DNA of 64,000 bases, taken from positions 372,001-436,000 of the forward strand of contig NZ_JARVRX010000003.1 in assembly GCF_030209435.1 (NCBI RefSeq), given 5' to 3'. Positions 18,713 to 28,607 of the stretch are shown one piece after another. Below the pieces are notes generated by a model. That model was not told the origin of the DNA. It did no database searches and was given only the letters and a program-made list of their open reading frames with translations. Within the stretch, counting starts at the first letter, position 1, and the number at the start of each line of letters is the position of its first letter. Origin of the DNA: Mycolicibacterium sp. lyk4-40-TYG-92 (GTDB taxonomy: Bacteria; Actinomycetota; Actinomycetes; Mycobacteriales; Mycobacteriaceae). The position numbers and the translations under genes were made by a program.

Positions 18713-21111
18713 GAGTCCTCCGGGGCGTGGGCGATGGCGGTGTCGAGCGGATCGGGCCGGATGGGCCGGGTGTGGTGCGGGCGGTCCAGGTCGGCGCGGT
18801 CGGGCTGACCGCGGAACCGGTGCCACAGCCGCCGGCCGGCCAGCAGGAACAGCACCGCGCCGGCGGACAGGGTGATGAAGAACAGCACCTTGCCGTAGGC
18901 ATTGGAGTGCACCGACAGCCGGACCGGTTCGCCGAGCGTCAGACCGTTGACAGTGCGCAGGGACACGTCGACCGCGACGCGCTGGGTGAAGTGCACCTCG
19001 ATCGGTACCCGTAGCGGCAGGTAGCCCGGCGGCAGTTCGATCTCGCCCATGTCGGTGACGGTCATGCCCGGCGGCGCGTCGATGACGAGCCGCACCCGGA
19101 TCGGCACGGGCAGGTCGTTGCGCAGGGCCAGGGGGAGGGGACTGCGTTCGGTGGCCAGCGTGTACGAGCCGCCGGGGTTGACGACGGTGACGCCGTGGAA
19201 CAGATCGTCCATCGTGCGCTGCGTGGTGCTGACGCGCTCCTGGGCCAGCGCTTCGCGGACGGTCGGCGGTACCGACTGCGTCAGCGCCCGCAGCATGTCC
19301 TCCCGCAGCGGCGCCGTGTACTGGTCGCCGGTCAGACCCGTCTGGGTGTTGACGGTCAGCGCGGCGGTCAGGCCCCAGATCCGTTCCATGGTGGTCGAGA
19401 TCTGGCTGGTGATGCCGTCGCCGTAGCGGGCCTTGGGGTTACCGGTTCCGTTGTCCGGCGGGGTGGCCGTTTGCGTCGGCGGCAGTGTCTGGGCGTCGGC
19501 GATGACCGCCGGCATCGGGCGGGCGACGGCCAGCCCGGAATGCATGGCCGTGGCCACCGACGTCAGGATCGCCTGGGCGTCGTCGGGCGTCACGTCCCAC
19601 GCGAGCGGAGGCATCAGGATCTGATTGCGGGGCTCTGCGTCCGGTCGCAGCCCGCGCCACAGCACGGACGCGATGGCGTCCTGGCGGCGTGCCACCTGCG
19701 AGTCGTGGGTGAGCGGCACCCGCAAAGACGTGTCGAGATACCCCGGGGAGATCGGGGTGCGCCCCGCGCCGGCCAGCGCGGCAGCGACGCACGGGTCGAA
19801 GGGCGCCACGGTGACCTTGTCGCTGTAGCGGCGCGGCGCGGTGTCGGCAGGTTGATCGGCATCGTCGGCGGTGACGGGCGCCGCGGCGATCGCGACGGTC
19901 GGTTCGGGCTGCGCCGACAGCAGTCGCACCGCCTGGCCCGTGAGCGGTCCGTCGCCGACGACGGTGGCGCCGCGCAGCGACTGGATGCCCAGCAGCTGGT
20001 TGACGATGGGCCCGGCATCGGTGGTGGCGGTAGAGCTCAGGACGGCGTCGCCGACGCGTTGCAGCGCGCGCAGGTCGGCCTGGGCGTACACGGTCGGGGT
20101 GACACACACCCGCTTGGCCAGCTCGCGCAGCCGGGCGAGCCAGTCGGTCGCGGCCTGCTGCCCGGTGCCCGGGTGGGTGGGCGAGTTCAGGCCGGCCTCC
20201 GGGTCGTCTTCCACGACGTAGCCGCCGCTCATCGCGTTGACGGTGATCAGCAGGTCGGGGTCGACGGCCAGACACATCGCGCCGCGCATGAGGCCGCCGG
20301 GATCCACCTGGTCGTTGGTGGCGAAGTCGGCCGCCGCCAGCAGGGTGTCCAGGCGGCCACCGTTGGCCAGGGCGGCGGCGAGGTCGTCGTCGGCGAGGCG
20401 GGCCGGTTCGGTGCGCCCGGGGACGCCGGCCGCCAGGTGTGGACGGTCGGCGAGCGGCCAGAGCAGGGTCAGCGCGACGGGGCGTGCGGTGTCGGGCGGC
20501 ACGACGGCGTCGATCGGCTGCTGGCCGCTGTTGCCGCCGGCGGCCGCGGGAGTGGCGGGCACGCCCAGCACCGGCAGCAGGAAGCGGGCGTCGTCGAGCC
20601 GGGCGGCCGAGCCGTAGTCGGGTGTCCCGTTGACGTTGACCAGCAGCGGGTACACCCCCGGATGGTCGATGCCGAGGGCGGGATGGTCGGCCGAGCGGAC
20701 CGGGTACGCGAGCCGGAACGGCACGCTCTGCCCGCGCGCCAGATCCTGCGAGACCGTCGTGAAGTCGCCGACGGCGGAATAGTCCGTGGGCTCCCCGCCC
20801 AGCGTCGTGCGCAGGCCGGACGACGATGTCACCGCGGCCGCGTGCTCGAGGCGCACCATGACTTCGTGCACCGGCCGGTCACCGACATTGGTGACGGTGC
20901 CGGTGACGGTCACGACCGGCTCGCTGGTGGTGGTGACGACGTCGGGGGTGACGTGGTCGATGCGCAGTTGCAGGAACGTCGTCCCGCCCGGTTCCCCGGC
21001 CGACGAATGCGGCGTGAACGGGGCGGTGAGCAACAACAGCAGTGTGGTGACCGCCAGGACCCGCAGCAGTGCTGTCGAGGTCAGCCCCGACAGCACCGAC
21101 CTGACGTTCAC
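18709..21111 (-). CDS. DUF6049 cell-envelope protein (Rv3909)
   Basis: 800-residue membrane-anchored extracellular protein always encoded upstream of murJ in mycobacteria. It has an N-terminal signal/anchor ([21 protein letters not shown]), a long extracytoplasmic region with beta-sandwich-like segments ([43 protein letters not shown]) and a C-terminal membrane span ([19 protein letters not shown]) with a basic cytosolic tail. GTG 21111 overlaps the mutT4 stop as GTGA, and its own stop overlaps the murJ start, so mutT4-Rv3909-murJ is one operon. Function unknown; a role in peptidoglycan export or murJ partnership is inference. Confidence 0.85.
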   Translation of the reverse strand: MNVRSVLSGLTSTALLRVLAVTTLLLLLTAPFTPHSSAGEPGGTTFLQLRIDHVTPDVVTTTSEPVVTVTGTVTNVGDRPVHEVMVRLEHAAAVTSSSGLRTTLGGEPTDYSAVGDFTTVSQDLARGQSVPFRLAYPVRSADHPALGIDHPGVYPLLVNVNGTPDYGSAARLDDARFLLPVLGVPATPAAAGGNSGQQPIDAVVPPDTARPVALTLLWPLADRPHLAAGVPGRTEPARLADDDLAAALANGGRLDTLLAAADFATNDQVDPGGLMRGAMCLAVDPDLLITVNAMSGGYVVEDDPEAGLNSPTHPGTGQQAATDWLARLRELAKRVCVTPTVYAQADLRALQRVGDAVLSSTATTDAGPIVNQLLGIQSLRGATVVGDGPLTGQAVRLLSAQPEPTVAIAAAPVTADDADQPADTAPRRYSDKVTVAPFDPCVAAALAGAGRTPISPGYLDTSLRVPLTHDSQVARRQDAIASVLWRGLRPDAEPRNQILMPPLAWDVTPDDAQAILTSVATAMHSGLAVARPMPAVIADAQTLPPTQTATPPDNGTGNPKARYGDGITSQISTTMERIWGLTAALTVNTQTGLTGDQYTAPLREDMLRALTQSVPPTVREALAQERVSTTQRTMDDLFHGVTVVNPGGSYTLATERSPLPLALRNDLPVPIRVRLVIDAPPGMTVTDMGEIELPPGYLPLRVPIEVHFTQRVAVDVSLRTVNGLTLGEPVRLSVHSNAYGKVLFFITLSAGAVLFLLAGRRLWHRFRGQPDRADLDRPHHTRPIRPDPLDTAIAHAPEDS

Positions 21112-21893
21112 GACCCGGGTCCGCAGCCGTTCGCGCGGCGGCCGGGCTGGGTATGGGCGGAGTCGTCGGTGCGATGGTTCCGCGTGCGGGAATGGGTCTG
21201 TGGGCGGCGGCGCGGCGCGGTGCGCGGCAGCGGCGGCAGGGCGCCCGGTCCATCGGTGTGGAGTTTGTCGATCAGTTCGCCGGCCACCTCGGCTAGCTTG
21301 CGCTCGTCGGCATAGGCCAGGCGGGACGGCAGTTCGCGCAGCGGCACCCACGCCACTTCGGTGACCTCGACGTCGTCGTCGGAGAGTTCGCCGCCCAGGA
21401 ATCGCATCAGGTAATGGTGCACTGTCTTGTGCACGCGCCGGCCCTCGGTCACGAACCAGTAGTCGATGCTGCCGAGGGCGGCCAGCACGCTGCCCTGCAG
21501 ACCGGTCTCCTCGGCGACCTCACGGATGGCGGTCTGTTCGGCCGTCTCACCGAGTTCGATGTGCCCCTTGGGCAGTGACCACAGCATGCGGCCGCGGCGG
21601 TCGATGCGGCCGATGAGCGCGGCCTTCTGGGTGTCTTTGGGGCCGTCGAGGCCGTCGATCACCAGCCCGCCGGCCGAGGTCTCGTGGACGGTGCGCAGCC
21701 GGTCGTTGTTCGACTTGCGGGCAGCCGGGGTGGTGGGCGCCGCCGCCGGAGCCGCTTGTGCGGTGTTGTTGCGGGGGGCAGCTGCCGAATCGGTGTCGGT
21801 GCTGTGGGTGTTGTCGTTGGGCGGCCCTGCCGAGCGTCGACCGCGACGTCGCCCGCGGCGTCGTCGTGGTTTGGCACGCTCGCCTTCCGACAC
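21108..21893 (-). CDS. mutT4: Nudix hydrolase MutT4
   Basis: 261-residue Nudix protein. The first 60 residues are basic and low-complexity ([11 protein letters not shown]). The Nudix box runs from Gly110 ([11 protein letters not shown]...REVAEETG to about 131), and contains the full GX5EX7REXXEEXG pattern needed for metal binding. The C-terminal 50 residues are again low-complexity. In mycobacteria MutT4 is proposed to act on modified nucleotides or capped substrates; the real substrate is not certain. GTG 21893; divergent from pcnA. Confidence 0.93.
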   Translation of the reverse strand: MSEGERAKPRRRRGRRRGRRSAGPPNDNTHSTDTDSAAAPRNNTAQAAPAAAPTTPAARKSNNDRLRTVHETSAGGLVIDGLDGPKDTQKAALIGRIDRRGRMLWSLPKGHIELGETAEQTAIREVAEETGLQGSVLAALGSIDYWFVTEGRRVHKTVHHYLMRFLGGELSDDDVEVTEVAWVPLRELPSRLAYADERKLAEVAGELIDKLHTDGPGALPPLPRTAPRRRPQTHSRTRNHRTDDSAHTQPGRRANGCGPGS

Positions 21894-22016
21894 CCAAGCG
21901 ATAGTAGCTGCTCAGGTTGGGCGCTCTGCCCCCACTGGCCGGTCAGTGGCCCAGTTGTGACCGTGCCGCGATGGTCGGTACCAAACCGCGGGGTGGGCGC
22001 ATTAGGCTCATCGGAC

Positions 22017-23519
22017 GTGTCGAACGAAGCTAGCGCCGAGGTCGGGTCGGAGCGGAGCCCCAAGAACTCTCAGCGCGACCCGGCGATACTGCTGACCGCT
22101 GCCGCGGTCGCACTGAACAAGCATGCGGGTTTGCTCGTAGACCTGGGGCGGGTGTTCTCCGCGGCCGGCCATGACCTGTATCTGGTGGGTGGCAGTGTGC
22201 GCGACGCGCTGCTGGGCCGCGACCTGAACGACCTGGATTTCACCACCGACGCCCGTCCGGCCGAGTTGCAGAAAATGCTGCGCGGCTGGGCAGAAGCCTT
22301 GTGGGACACCGGGATCGAATTCGGGACCATCGGCGCGGCCAAGTACGGGCAGCGCATCGAGATCACCACCTTCCGAGCCGACAGCTACGACCAGGTGTCC
22401 CGCAATCCCGAGGTGGTGTTCGGCGACCGGCTCGAGGACGACCTGGTGCGCCGGGACTTCACCGTGAACGCGATGGCAGTCCGGATCAACCCCGACCTGC
22501 CTGGCGGCATCGGAGAATTCCACGATCCGCTGGGCGGCCTCGCCGCCCTGGCCGACAAGGTGCTCGACACCCCGTCGGCGCCGCAGGTGTCCTTCGGTGA
22601 CGACCCGCTGCGGATGTTGCGGGCGGCCCGCTTCGTCTCGCAGTTGGGGTTCTCGGTGGCGCCGCGTGTGCTGGAGGCCCTGATCGAGATGGCGCCGCAG
22701 CTGGGCCGGATCACCGCCGAGCGGGTCGCTGCGGAGCTGGACAAGCTGATGCTCGGCGCCGACCCCATGGCCGGCGTGGACCTCATGGTGCAGACCGGGC
22801 TGGGCGACGTCGTGCTGCCCGAGGTCGGCGCCATGCGGATGGCGATCGACGAACACCACCAGCACAAGGACGTCTACCACCACTCGCTGACGGTGCTGCG
22901 GCAGGCGATCGACCTCGAGGACGAGGGCCCCGATCTCGTGTTGCGCTGGGCCGCGCTGCTGCATGACATCGGTAAGCCCGACACCCGCCGCCATGAGCCC
23001 GACGGCGGCGTCAGCTTCCACCACCACGAGGTGGTCGGCGCCAAGATGACGCGCAGACGCATGCGCGCGCTGAAGTACTCCAAGCAGATGGTCGACGACG
23101 TCTCGCAGCTGGTGTATCTGCACCTGCGGTTCCACGGCTACGCCGACGACAAGGGCAGCGGCAAGTGGACGGACTCGGCGGTGCGGCGGTACGTCACCGA
23201 CGCCGGGCCCCTGCTGAGCCGGCTGCACAAGCTGGTGCGCGCCGACTGCACCACCCGCAACCGTCGGCGCGCGGCGCGGCTGCAGGCCAACTACGACGGT
23301 CTGGAGCGGCGGATCGAGGAGCTGGCCGCGCAGGAGGATCTGGCGCGGGTGCGCCCGGACCTCGACGGCAACGAGATCATGACGCTGCTCGGCATCCCGG
23401 CCGGGCCACAGGTCGGCGAGGCCTGGCGGTTCCTCAAGGAGCTCCGGCTGGACCGCGGCCCGCTGTCGCACGACGAGGCCGTCGCCGAATTGCAGAAATG
23501 GTGGAACGAGCGCGCCTGA
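22017..23519 (+). CDS. pcnA: CCA tRNA nucleotidyltransferase / poly(A) polymerase family
   Basis: Class II nucleotidyltransferase that adds CCA to tRNA 3' ends (actinobacterial PcnA). The 500-residue protein has LVGGSVRDALLGR (57-68), the catalytic DLDFTTD (72-78), RRDFTVNAMA, and a C-terminal HD domain with His316-Asp317 in LHDIGKPDTR. GTG at 22017 follows TAGGCT (22003-22008), a plausible -10 that would make the mRNA leaderless or nearly so. Orthologue of Rv3907c. Confidence 0.93.
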   Translation: MSNEASAEVGSERSPKNSQRDPAILLTAAAVALNKHAGLLVDLGRVFSAAGHDLYLVGGSVRDALLGRDLNDLDFTTDARPAELQKMLRGWAEALWDTGIEFGTIGAAKYGQRIEITTFRADSYDQVSRNPEVVFGDRLEDDLVRRDFTVNAMAVRINPDLPGGIGEFHDPLGGLAALADKVLDTPSAPQVSFGDDPLRMLRAARFVSQLGFSVAPRVLEALIEMAPQLGRITAERVAAELDKLMLGADPMAGVDLMVQTGLGDVVLPEVGAMRMAIDEHHQHKDVYHHSLTVLRQAIDLEDEGPDLVLRWAALLHDIGKPDTRRHEPDGGVSFHHHEVVGAKMTRRRMRALKYSKQMVDDVSQLVYLHLRFHGYADDKGSGKWTDSAVRRYVTDAGPLLSRLHKLVRADCTTRNRRRAARLQANYDGLERRIEELAAQEDLARVRPDLDGNEIMTLLGIPAGPQVGEAWRFLKELRLDRGPLSHDEAVAELQKWWNERA

Positions 23520-23537
23520 CCAAACGTCCATTCAGGT

Positions 23538-24029
23538 ATGGACTATTGCCTGAGTGACGGGGACGGGTCGGCGTCGTGGTGGCCGGGGGAGCCGGCGGTG
23601 GACGCTGACGGCGACGGCACGCTGGACGGCGTGCGGCTGGATGTGGACGGCGACGGCTTGTTCGACGACGCGCTGGCGGACTTCGACGGCGACGGCCGGG
23701 CGGACCACGCGGTCATCGACGTCGAGGACATCGCGGCTCGGCGCACCCTCACAGACGACGGGTCGGGCACCTGGGCCGTCGGCGCGGGGCTGCGGTGGTT
23801 CGGCTTGGATGGCACCGAGCAGAGCGGGGCTGTGGTCGTCGACTTCGACGGTGACGGCGCGGCCGACGACCGGCTGATCGACACTGACGGCAACGGACTC
23901 GCCGACCGGGTGCTGGCCGGGCCGGTGGCCTACGCGGACACCGACGGCGACGGGCGGTGGGATGTGCGGCTGTCGGACTCAGATGGCGACGGCACGGCCG
24001 ACGCGGCGGGCGGCGTGGTGCGCGGTTAG
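23538..24029 (+). CDS. DxDGDG-repeat protein, Rv3906c-like
   Basis: 163-residue acidic protein built from repeated DxDGDG-type loops: DADGDGTLD, DVDGDGLFD, DFDGDGRAD, DFDGDGAAD, DTDGNGLAD, DTDGDGRWD and DSDGDGTAD. Such loops resemble calcium-binding type III thrombospondin or dockerin-like repeats; calcium binding is inference. No signal peptide is apparent. It lies 18 bp after pcnA, the position of Rv3906c in M. tuberculosis. Role unknown. Confidence 0.85.
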   Translation: MDYCLSDGDGSASWWPGEPAVDADGDGTLDGVRLDVDGDGLFDDALADFDGDGRADHAVIDVEDIAARRTLTDDGSGTWAVGAGLRWFGLDGTEQSGAVVVDFDGDGAADDRLIDTDGNGLADRVLAGPVAYADTDGDGRWDVRLSDSDGDGTADAAGGVVRG

Positions 24030-24057
24030 GTCGCCCGCAGCGGAGCACCAACTGCTC

Positions 24058-24113
24058 GAGAGGGACCACATGGCTGCGATTCGGCTCGGATCAACGACCA
24101 TTTGGTCCTTCTC
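24058..24113. terminator. Bidirectional terminator-like inverted repeat
   Basis: Arms at 24058-24073 and 24098-24113 pair at 14 of 16 positions (GAGAGGGACCACATGG against CCATTTGGTCCTTCTC) around a 24-nt loop. They sit in the gap between convergent genes, as expected for a shared transcription end. Confidence 0.6.
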
Positions 24114-24132
24114 GGCCACCCAACGCCGGCGG

Positions 24133-24915
24133 TCAGCCCCGGCCCGCCCCGGGTGGTCCGGCGAAGGCCTGGGCGATGGTCAGCCACTTCTGGGCGTCGT
24201 CGCCGACGGCCGTGACGTCGAGTTCGCGCAGCGGCCGCCGCTGGGTGACCAGGAGACAGAAGTCCTCGGCCGAGCCGGTGACCCGCTGTGCCGCGTCGTC
24301 CGGACCCCAGGTCCAGACGGACCCGTCGGGCGCGGAAAGTTCCACGTGAAACACGTCGGTCGGCGGGGTCAGCTCGTGCAGCGTGAACGCGAAATCCCTT
24401 GTGCGAACCCCGATGTGCGCGATCGACTTGAGCCGGGCCGTCGGCTCGCGCCGGACTCCGAGCGTGTCGGCGACGTCGGCGCCGTGCGCCCAGGTCTCCA
24501 TCAGCCGGGCGCTCGCCATCGACGCGGCACTCATCGGTGGGCCGAACCAGGGCAGCTTGCGGCCGTCGGCGACGCCTTCCAGCGCGTCGTGCAACGTGTT
24601 CCGGGTGGCGCGCCACTGCGCCAGCATCTCCGCCGGCGGGGTCTGTGCGAGTTCTTCGGCCGCCACGTCGACGAAGCCGAGCGGGTTCTTCCACGCCTCG
24701 GCGAGCGTCGCGGCGAAGGCCTCCTCGTCGGTCACCGCCAGCACCGACACCTTGTCGGTCCACCACAGGTGCGCGATCTGATGGGCGATGGTCCAGCCTT
24801 CGGCCGGGGTCGCGGTGGCCCACCCGGCGGGCGGCAGGTCAGCGACGAGGCGGTCCAGGTCGTCACTCTCGGCACGCAGATCGGCGATCACGCCGGCAGC
24901 AGCATTGGGGGCCAT
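24133..24915 (-). CDS. TIGR03084/MDMPI-type DinB-fold protein (Rv0036c)
   Basis: 260-residue actinobacterial protein of the DinB/mycothiol-dependent maleylpyruvate isomerase-like group. The N-terminal four-helix bundle carries the metal-binding His set: [14 protein letters not shown] near 42-55 and [16 protein letters not shown] near 136-151. The C-terminal part is the wyosine/SCP2-like domain. Many members bind zinc and may use mycothiol as thiol cofactor; the reaction here is unknown. The residues FHVEL are encoded by a parS-like sequence. It starts the block matching Rv0036c-Rv0041. Confidence 0.87.
   Translation of the reverse strand: MAPNAAAGVIADLRAESDDLDRLVADLPPAGWATATPAEGWTIAHQIAHLWWTDKVSVLAVTDEEAFAATLAEAWKNPLGFVDVAAEELAQTPPAEMLAQWRATRNTLHDALEGVADGRKLPWFGPPMSAASMASARLMETWAHGADVADTLGVRREPTARLKSIAHIGVRTRDFAFTLHELTPPTDVFHVELSAPDGSVWTWGPDDAAQRVTGSAEDFCLLVTQRRPLRELDVTAVGDDAQKWLTIAQAFAGPPGAGRG
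24338..24353. other. Degenerate parS-like site inside a CDS (14/16)
   Basis: AGTTCCACGTGAAACA is identical to the site at 6432 and differs from parS at two bases. It is about 23 kb from the perfect site and is read in the minus-strand gene as FHVEL. Confidence 0.5.
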
Positions 24916-24924
24916 GGCAGCACC

Positions 24925-26214
24925 CTAGACGGTACCGCTGGTTCTGCTGCGCTTGCCCAGCGTCGCGTGTAGGGCCAGGCCCACGAGGTAGACGACGGCG
25001 CCGGCGGCCATGAGCGCCGACGACTTGCCGTCGTCCGGGATCACGGCCGCCGACGCCGTGATCGCGACGATGAACGCCATCCAGAACAGTGCGTCCTGGA
25101 CCGCGAACACGTGCCCGCGCAGGGCGTCGTCGACGTCGAGCTGCATCGCCGAGTCCGCGCACAGCTTGACCACCTGCCCGGCCGTGCCCAGCACGAGGCT
25201 GCAGGCGATCAGTACCGGAATCTGCAGGCCGACGCCGGCGAGCTGAACCACCGCCGCGATGGCGAGGGAGCCGTTGGCCGTGGCGTAGCGGCCCCAGTGT
25301 CGGACCGCGGCCGGCATGACGACGTTGCCCAGGAACGACCCGAGACCGGCGGCGGCCACGAACACGACGGTCACCGCGAACCCCGCGACGTGTTCGCCGC
25401 CGCCGTGCCGGACGATCACCAGCACCATGAGGGTGTTGATGCCGAACACCATCCGGTGGGCCGCCAGACCGGTCAGGGTGGCCGTCACGGTCGGCACGTT
25501 GGCCACCGACCGGAGTCCGTAGACCCAGCCGGTGACCACGGCGTAGATGACCGAACCGTGGACCGCGCGGGCGCTGTCGTCGGGTCCCAGGAGGTGGCGG
25601 TGGAAGCGCACCGACAGCCACAGCGCCATGGCGACGGCCACGGCCGCCAACCAGATCACCACGGCCGAGCTGGTGTCGCCCGCGCCCAGCAGCCAGCGCG
25701 GCAGCAGCATCACGTTGGCGCCGACGAACGCCGAGACGGCTCCGCACGCGGTGGCCACCGAGTTCATCGACACGACTTGTTCGGTGGGTACGACGTGCGG
25801 CAGCGCGGCCGACAGCCCGGAAGAGACGAAGCGGGTGAAGCCGTTGACGATCAAGGCGCTGAACAGGATCCATTGGTCGGTCGCGGCGGTGGCCAGCAGC
25901 GCGCCGACGCAGACCATCACCAGCAGCCGGCCGAGGTTGGCGGCGATGAGCACCTGTCGGCGATCCCAGCGGTCGAGCAACGCGCCGGCGAACGGACCCA
26001 ACAGCGAGTACGGCAGGTACAGCGCGGCGAAGGCGCCGGCGATGGCCAGCGGGGTGGCCTGCCGTTCCGGACTGAAGAGCAGGCCGCCCACCAGACCGGC
26101 CTGGAAAAGTCCGTCACCGAACTGGCTGACCGCGCGCAGTTCCAGCAGCCGGCGGAAGTCCGGCAGGGCCTGCACCGCATGCAGGACGACGTGGTGGGGA
26201 CGGCGGTCGGTCAC
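24925..26214 (-). CDS. MFS transporter (Rv0037c)
   Basis: 429-residue MFS protein with about 12 membrane segments. The cytoplasmic loop [18 protein letters not shown] after TM2-3 matches the MFS motif A region of the DHA3-type (macrolide/enterobactin exporter-like) group. GTG 26214 is chosen because residues upstream are not hydrophobic and overlap the divergent promoter region. Orthologue of Rv0037c by order; 9 bp before the Rv0036c-like gene, so the pair is co-transcribed. Substrate unknown. Confidence 0.86.
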   Translation of the reverse strand: MTDRRPHHVVLHAVQALPDFRRLLELRAVSQFGDGLFQAGLVGGLLFSPERQATPLAIAGAFAALYLPYSLLGPFAGALLDRWDRRQVLIAANLGRLLVMVCVGALLATAATDQWILFSALIVNGFTRFVSSGLSAALPHVVPTEQVVSMNSVATACGAVSAFVGANVMLLPRWLLGAGDTSSAVVIWLAAVAVAMALWLSVRFHRHLLGPDDSARAVHGSVIYAVVTGWVYGLRSVANVPTVTATLTGLAAHRMVFGINTLMVLVIVRHGGGEHVAGFAVTVVFVAAAGLGSFLGNVVMPAAVRHWGRYATANGSLAIAAVVQLAGVGLQIPVLIACSLVLGTAGQVVKLCADSAMQLDVDDALRGHVFAVQDALFWMAFIVAITASAAVIPDDGKSSALMAAGAVVYLVGLALHATLGKRSRTSGTV

Positions 26215-26329
26215 TGGGATGTTCGTGTCCTGATTTGAGAGTGCCGGGCGTGATTGAAGCGACCCGCTCCACAGTACAAATATCCCGGCGGGCCGTGTGC
26301 GTTGGTCACGGCGACGGTCCTCAAGTGCC

Positions 26330-26953
26330 ATGATGGAGGGCGTGGCGCAGTCAGAGGAACCGGAGGATTACCGTGATTTCGCTCCCGCCTCGCATGGGAT
26401 TCGTGCGGGGACGCTGCTGCTCGCCAACACCGATCTGCTGGAGCCGACCTTCCGCCGCAGCGTCATCTACATCGTCGAGCACAACTCCGGTGGCACCCTC
26501 GGCGTCGTCCTGAACCGGCCCAGCGAGACCGCCGTCTACAACGTGCTGCCGCAGTGGGCCAAGCTCGCCAAGAAACCCAAATCGATGTTCATCGGCGGTC
26601 CGGTGAAGCGCGATTCCGCGCTGTGCCTGGCGACCATGAAGGTCGGCGTCGACGCCGCGTCGGTACCCGGGTTGCGGCATGTGCAGGGCCGCATCGCGAT
26701 GGTGGATCTGGATGCCGATCCCGAGGACATCGAAGACGCGGTCGAGGGCGTGCGGATCTACGCCGGCTACTCCGGGTGGTCGGTGGGTCAGCTCGACGGT
26801 GAAATCGAGCGCGACGACTGGATCGTGCTGTCGGCGCTGCCGTCCGACGTCCTCGTGGAACCGCGGGTGGATCTGTGGTCGCGGGTGCTACGGCGTCAGC
26901 CGATGCCCATGGCGATGCTGGCGACGCACCCGATCGATGTGAGCCGGAACTAA
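26330..26953 (+). CDS. YqgE/AlgH family protein (Rv0038)
   Basis: UPF0301 (YqgE/AlgH) protein of about 207 residues. Conserved blocks: [59 protein letters not shown] and DDWIVLSA. Molecular function is unresolved in all bacteria. ATG 26330 gives the longest sensible product; an ATG at 26333 and a GTG at 26342 are possible, the last being closer in length to Rv0038 (about 202 residues). Divergent from the MFS gene. Confidence 0.92.
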   Translation: MMEGVAQSEEPEDYRDFAPASHGIRAGTLLLANTDLLEPTFRRSVIYIVEHNSGGTLGVVLNRPSETAVYNVLPQWAKLAKKPKSMFIGGPVKRDSALCLATMKVGVDAASVPGLRHVQGRIAMVDLDADPEDIEDAVEGVRIYAGYSGWSVGQLDGEIERDDWIVLSALPSDVLVEPRVDLWSRVLRRQPMPMAMLATHPIDVSRN

Positions 26954-26962
26954 CCGGCGAAT

Positions 26963-27319
26963 TCAGCTGCAGGACAGCGTGCAGCTGGCGCAGCTGCCGG
27001 CGCAGCCGTCACCGGCGGGCGCGTTGTCGAGGGCCATCATGGCGGCCCCGGCCTTGGCGCCCTGATAGCAGCCGGCCGCGAAGGTGCCGACGGCGCCGAG
27101 CACGCAGACGATGAGCACCGTCAGGCCCGTGCCGCGTGGGGCGGCGAGTGCGACCGCGCCACCGGCGGCGAGCATCGCGGCCGTCGCCAGCTGGATCGGG
27201 GCCACCGAGCGCAGCACGCGCGGCACGGTCTCATCTGAATGAGGGCGACGCAGCGACCAGGCGCCCACGCCCGCGGTCACCGCAGCCGCGCACAGGCACA
27301 GCACGGCGGCGATCAGCAT
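26963..27319 (-). CDS. Small membrane protein with Cys-rich tail (Rv0039c)
   Basis: 118-residue membrane protein: TM segments at the N-terminus (LIAAVLCLCAAAVTAGVGAW), centre (LATAAMLAAGGAVALA) and GLTVLIVCVLGAVGTFAAGCYQG. The tail GCAGSCASCTLSCS has four Cys in 14 residues and could bind a metal (inference). Start ATG 27319. The stop is 9 bp from the convergent yqgE-like stop. Orthologue of Rv0039c by order; function unknown. Confidence 0.82.
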   Translation of the reverse strand: MLIAAVLCLCAAAVTAGVGAWSLRRPHSDETVPRVLRSVAPIQLATAAMLAAGGAVALAAPRGTGLTVLIVCVLGAVGTFAAGCYQGAKAGAAMMALDNAPAGDGCAGSCASCTLSCS

Positions 27320-27368
27320 GCGTCTCAGGATAGGGGCGGCCGGGGGGACGCTCCAAACCGGCGACCGG

Positions 27369-28412
27369 TCAGCGGCCCAGACCAGGGATGGACGCGGTGA
27401 GGGGCACGGCGCCGGCTGCGTGCGGCGGGACGGCGGCGGGTGCCGGAACCATCGGTGCGGCCGGAGCCGGGACGGGAGCCGGTGCTGCGGGCGCGGGCGC
27501 TGGTGCTGGAACTGCGGCCGGTGCGGGGACCGCGGCCGGCGCACCGGGCGCGGTGACCTTGAACCCGTTGACGATGGCGTCGGTGGCGTTGCCGGACGCG
27601 ACGGTCACCTGGGCACTCGTCGTCACCGACAGCGTCACCAGGTAGCGGTCGGTGCCCGACGTCGCGATGACGTGCCGCCGTGAGGTGTTCAGCGTCATGT
27701 TGTTCTCGCGGTACGTGCCTTCGATGATCGACGACGGCATGCCATAGAAATCAGCCATCGAACCGTCGGTGGACCGCCATGCGACCTGCTGCTGGCTGTC
27801 GATGAAGCCGTGACTGATGGCTTCGCGCGGGTCGAAGTCGCCGACCAGCTTGTAGACCTGCAGCGCCGCGTTCGAGGTGTAGAGGCCGTCGCCGCCGACG
27901 CGGTCGGCGATCACGGCGAACGCGTCGGGCACGTTCGGATCGGGCACGGCGGCCCAGCCCGGGGGCACCGGCAGGACGATGTTCAGCGCGGTGAAGCCGG
28001 GGGCCGTCTGTCGCTGCATGGCGACGTTGTGGGCGCGGAAGAACTCGGCGATGGTGCCCGAGGCCGCCGGGGCGATGGCGGGTACCGGGGCCGGCGCCGG
28101 CGCGATGACCGGTTGCGCGACCGCGGGCTGAGGCAGCGTGGCCGGCTGGGGAAGGGTGGCCGGCTGGGGAAGGGCGGCCGGCTGGGGCACGCCGGCGGGG
28201 ATGAACGCGGGTCCGGCCGGTTGCGCGGCAGCCACCGGCGCCGGAGCGGCTTGCACGGTGACGGTCTGGGTCACCGTCGCGGGAGCCGGGACGACGGGCT
28301 GGGGCGGCAGCGGCTCGGCGGATGCGATGTTGCCTGCGAAGCCGACGACGCCCGCCAGGCCCGCGGCGACACCTCCTGCCAGAAGCCGCCAGTGGCGGGC
28401 GTTCTCGAACAT
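27369..28412 (-). CDS. Proline-rich secreted antigen, LpqN/Mtc28-like (Rv0040c)
   Basis: 347-residue exported protein related to the M. tuberculosis proline-rich 28-kDa antigen homologue (Rv0040c). It has an N-terminal signal peptide ([24 protein letters not shown]), a Pro/Ala/Val-rich stretch to about 140 with LPQPAT tandem repeats, a folded LpqN/LpqT-type domain ([24 protein letters not shown] ... [29 protein letters not shown]), and an Ala/Pro tail. Start ATG 28412. Probably cell-wall associated. Length variation between species would be expected from the repeats. Confidence 0.87.
   Translation of the reverse strand: MFENARHWRLLAGGVAAGLAGVVGFAGNIASAEPLPPQPVVPAPATVTQTVTVQAAPAPVAAAQPAGPAFIPAGVPQPAALPQPATLPQPATLPQPAVAQPVIAPAPAPVPAIAPAASGTIAEFFRAHNVAMQRQTAPGFTALNIVLPVPPGWAAVPDPNVPDAFAVIADRVGGDGLYTSNAALQVYKLVGDFDPREAISHGFIDSQQQVAWRSTDGSMADFYGMPSSIIEGTYRENNMTLNTSRRHVIATSGTDRYLVTLSVTTSAQVTVASGNATDAIVNGFKVTAPGAPAAVPAPAAVPAPAPAPAAPAPVPAPAAPMVPAPAAVPPHAAGAVPLTASIPGLGR
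28138..28191. repeat. Three 18-bp tandem repeats in the secreted antigen gene
   Basis: Unit GTGGCCGGCTGGGGAAGG occurs twice exactly (28138-28155, 28156-28173) and once with changes (28174-28191). On the coding strand it encodes repeated LPQPAT; a likely site of slippage length variation. Confidence 0.85.
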
Positions 28413-28595
28413 GTGGCGTCGGTCCTTCCGCTTCACTTCTGTCTCACGCGTTGCACTGGAGCCGACTGTAGGGAGGTGTTGGGGGTGCCCACCAGATCCG
28501 GCGCGCACCTGCAACCGTGCTCTGACCGCACTGCAACGGAACCGAGACCAACGCCGATCGGCTGGCGTGATGCAGGTCGCGCTGTGGGTGTTTAC

Positions 28596-28601
28596 TACCC
28601 T
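28596..28601 (+). promoter_or_regulatory. -10 element of leuS (leaderless mRNA)
   Basis: TACCCT fits the mycobacterial TANNNT -10 and ends 6 bp before the leuS GTG, so transcription would begin at or next to the start codon. Confidence 0.6.
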
Positions 28602-28607
28602 GTGCAC

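Noticed and set aside
19195..21315. 706-codon plus-strand frame opposite the DUF6049 gene
   Set aside because: Low-complexity shadow of the real minus-strand gene, which has signal, spans and overlap-coupled neighbours.
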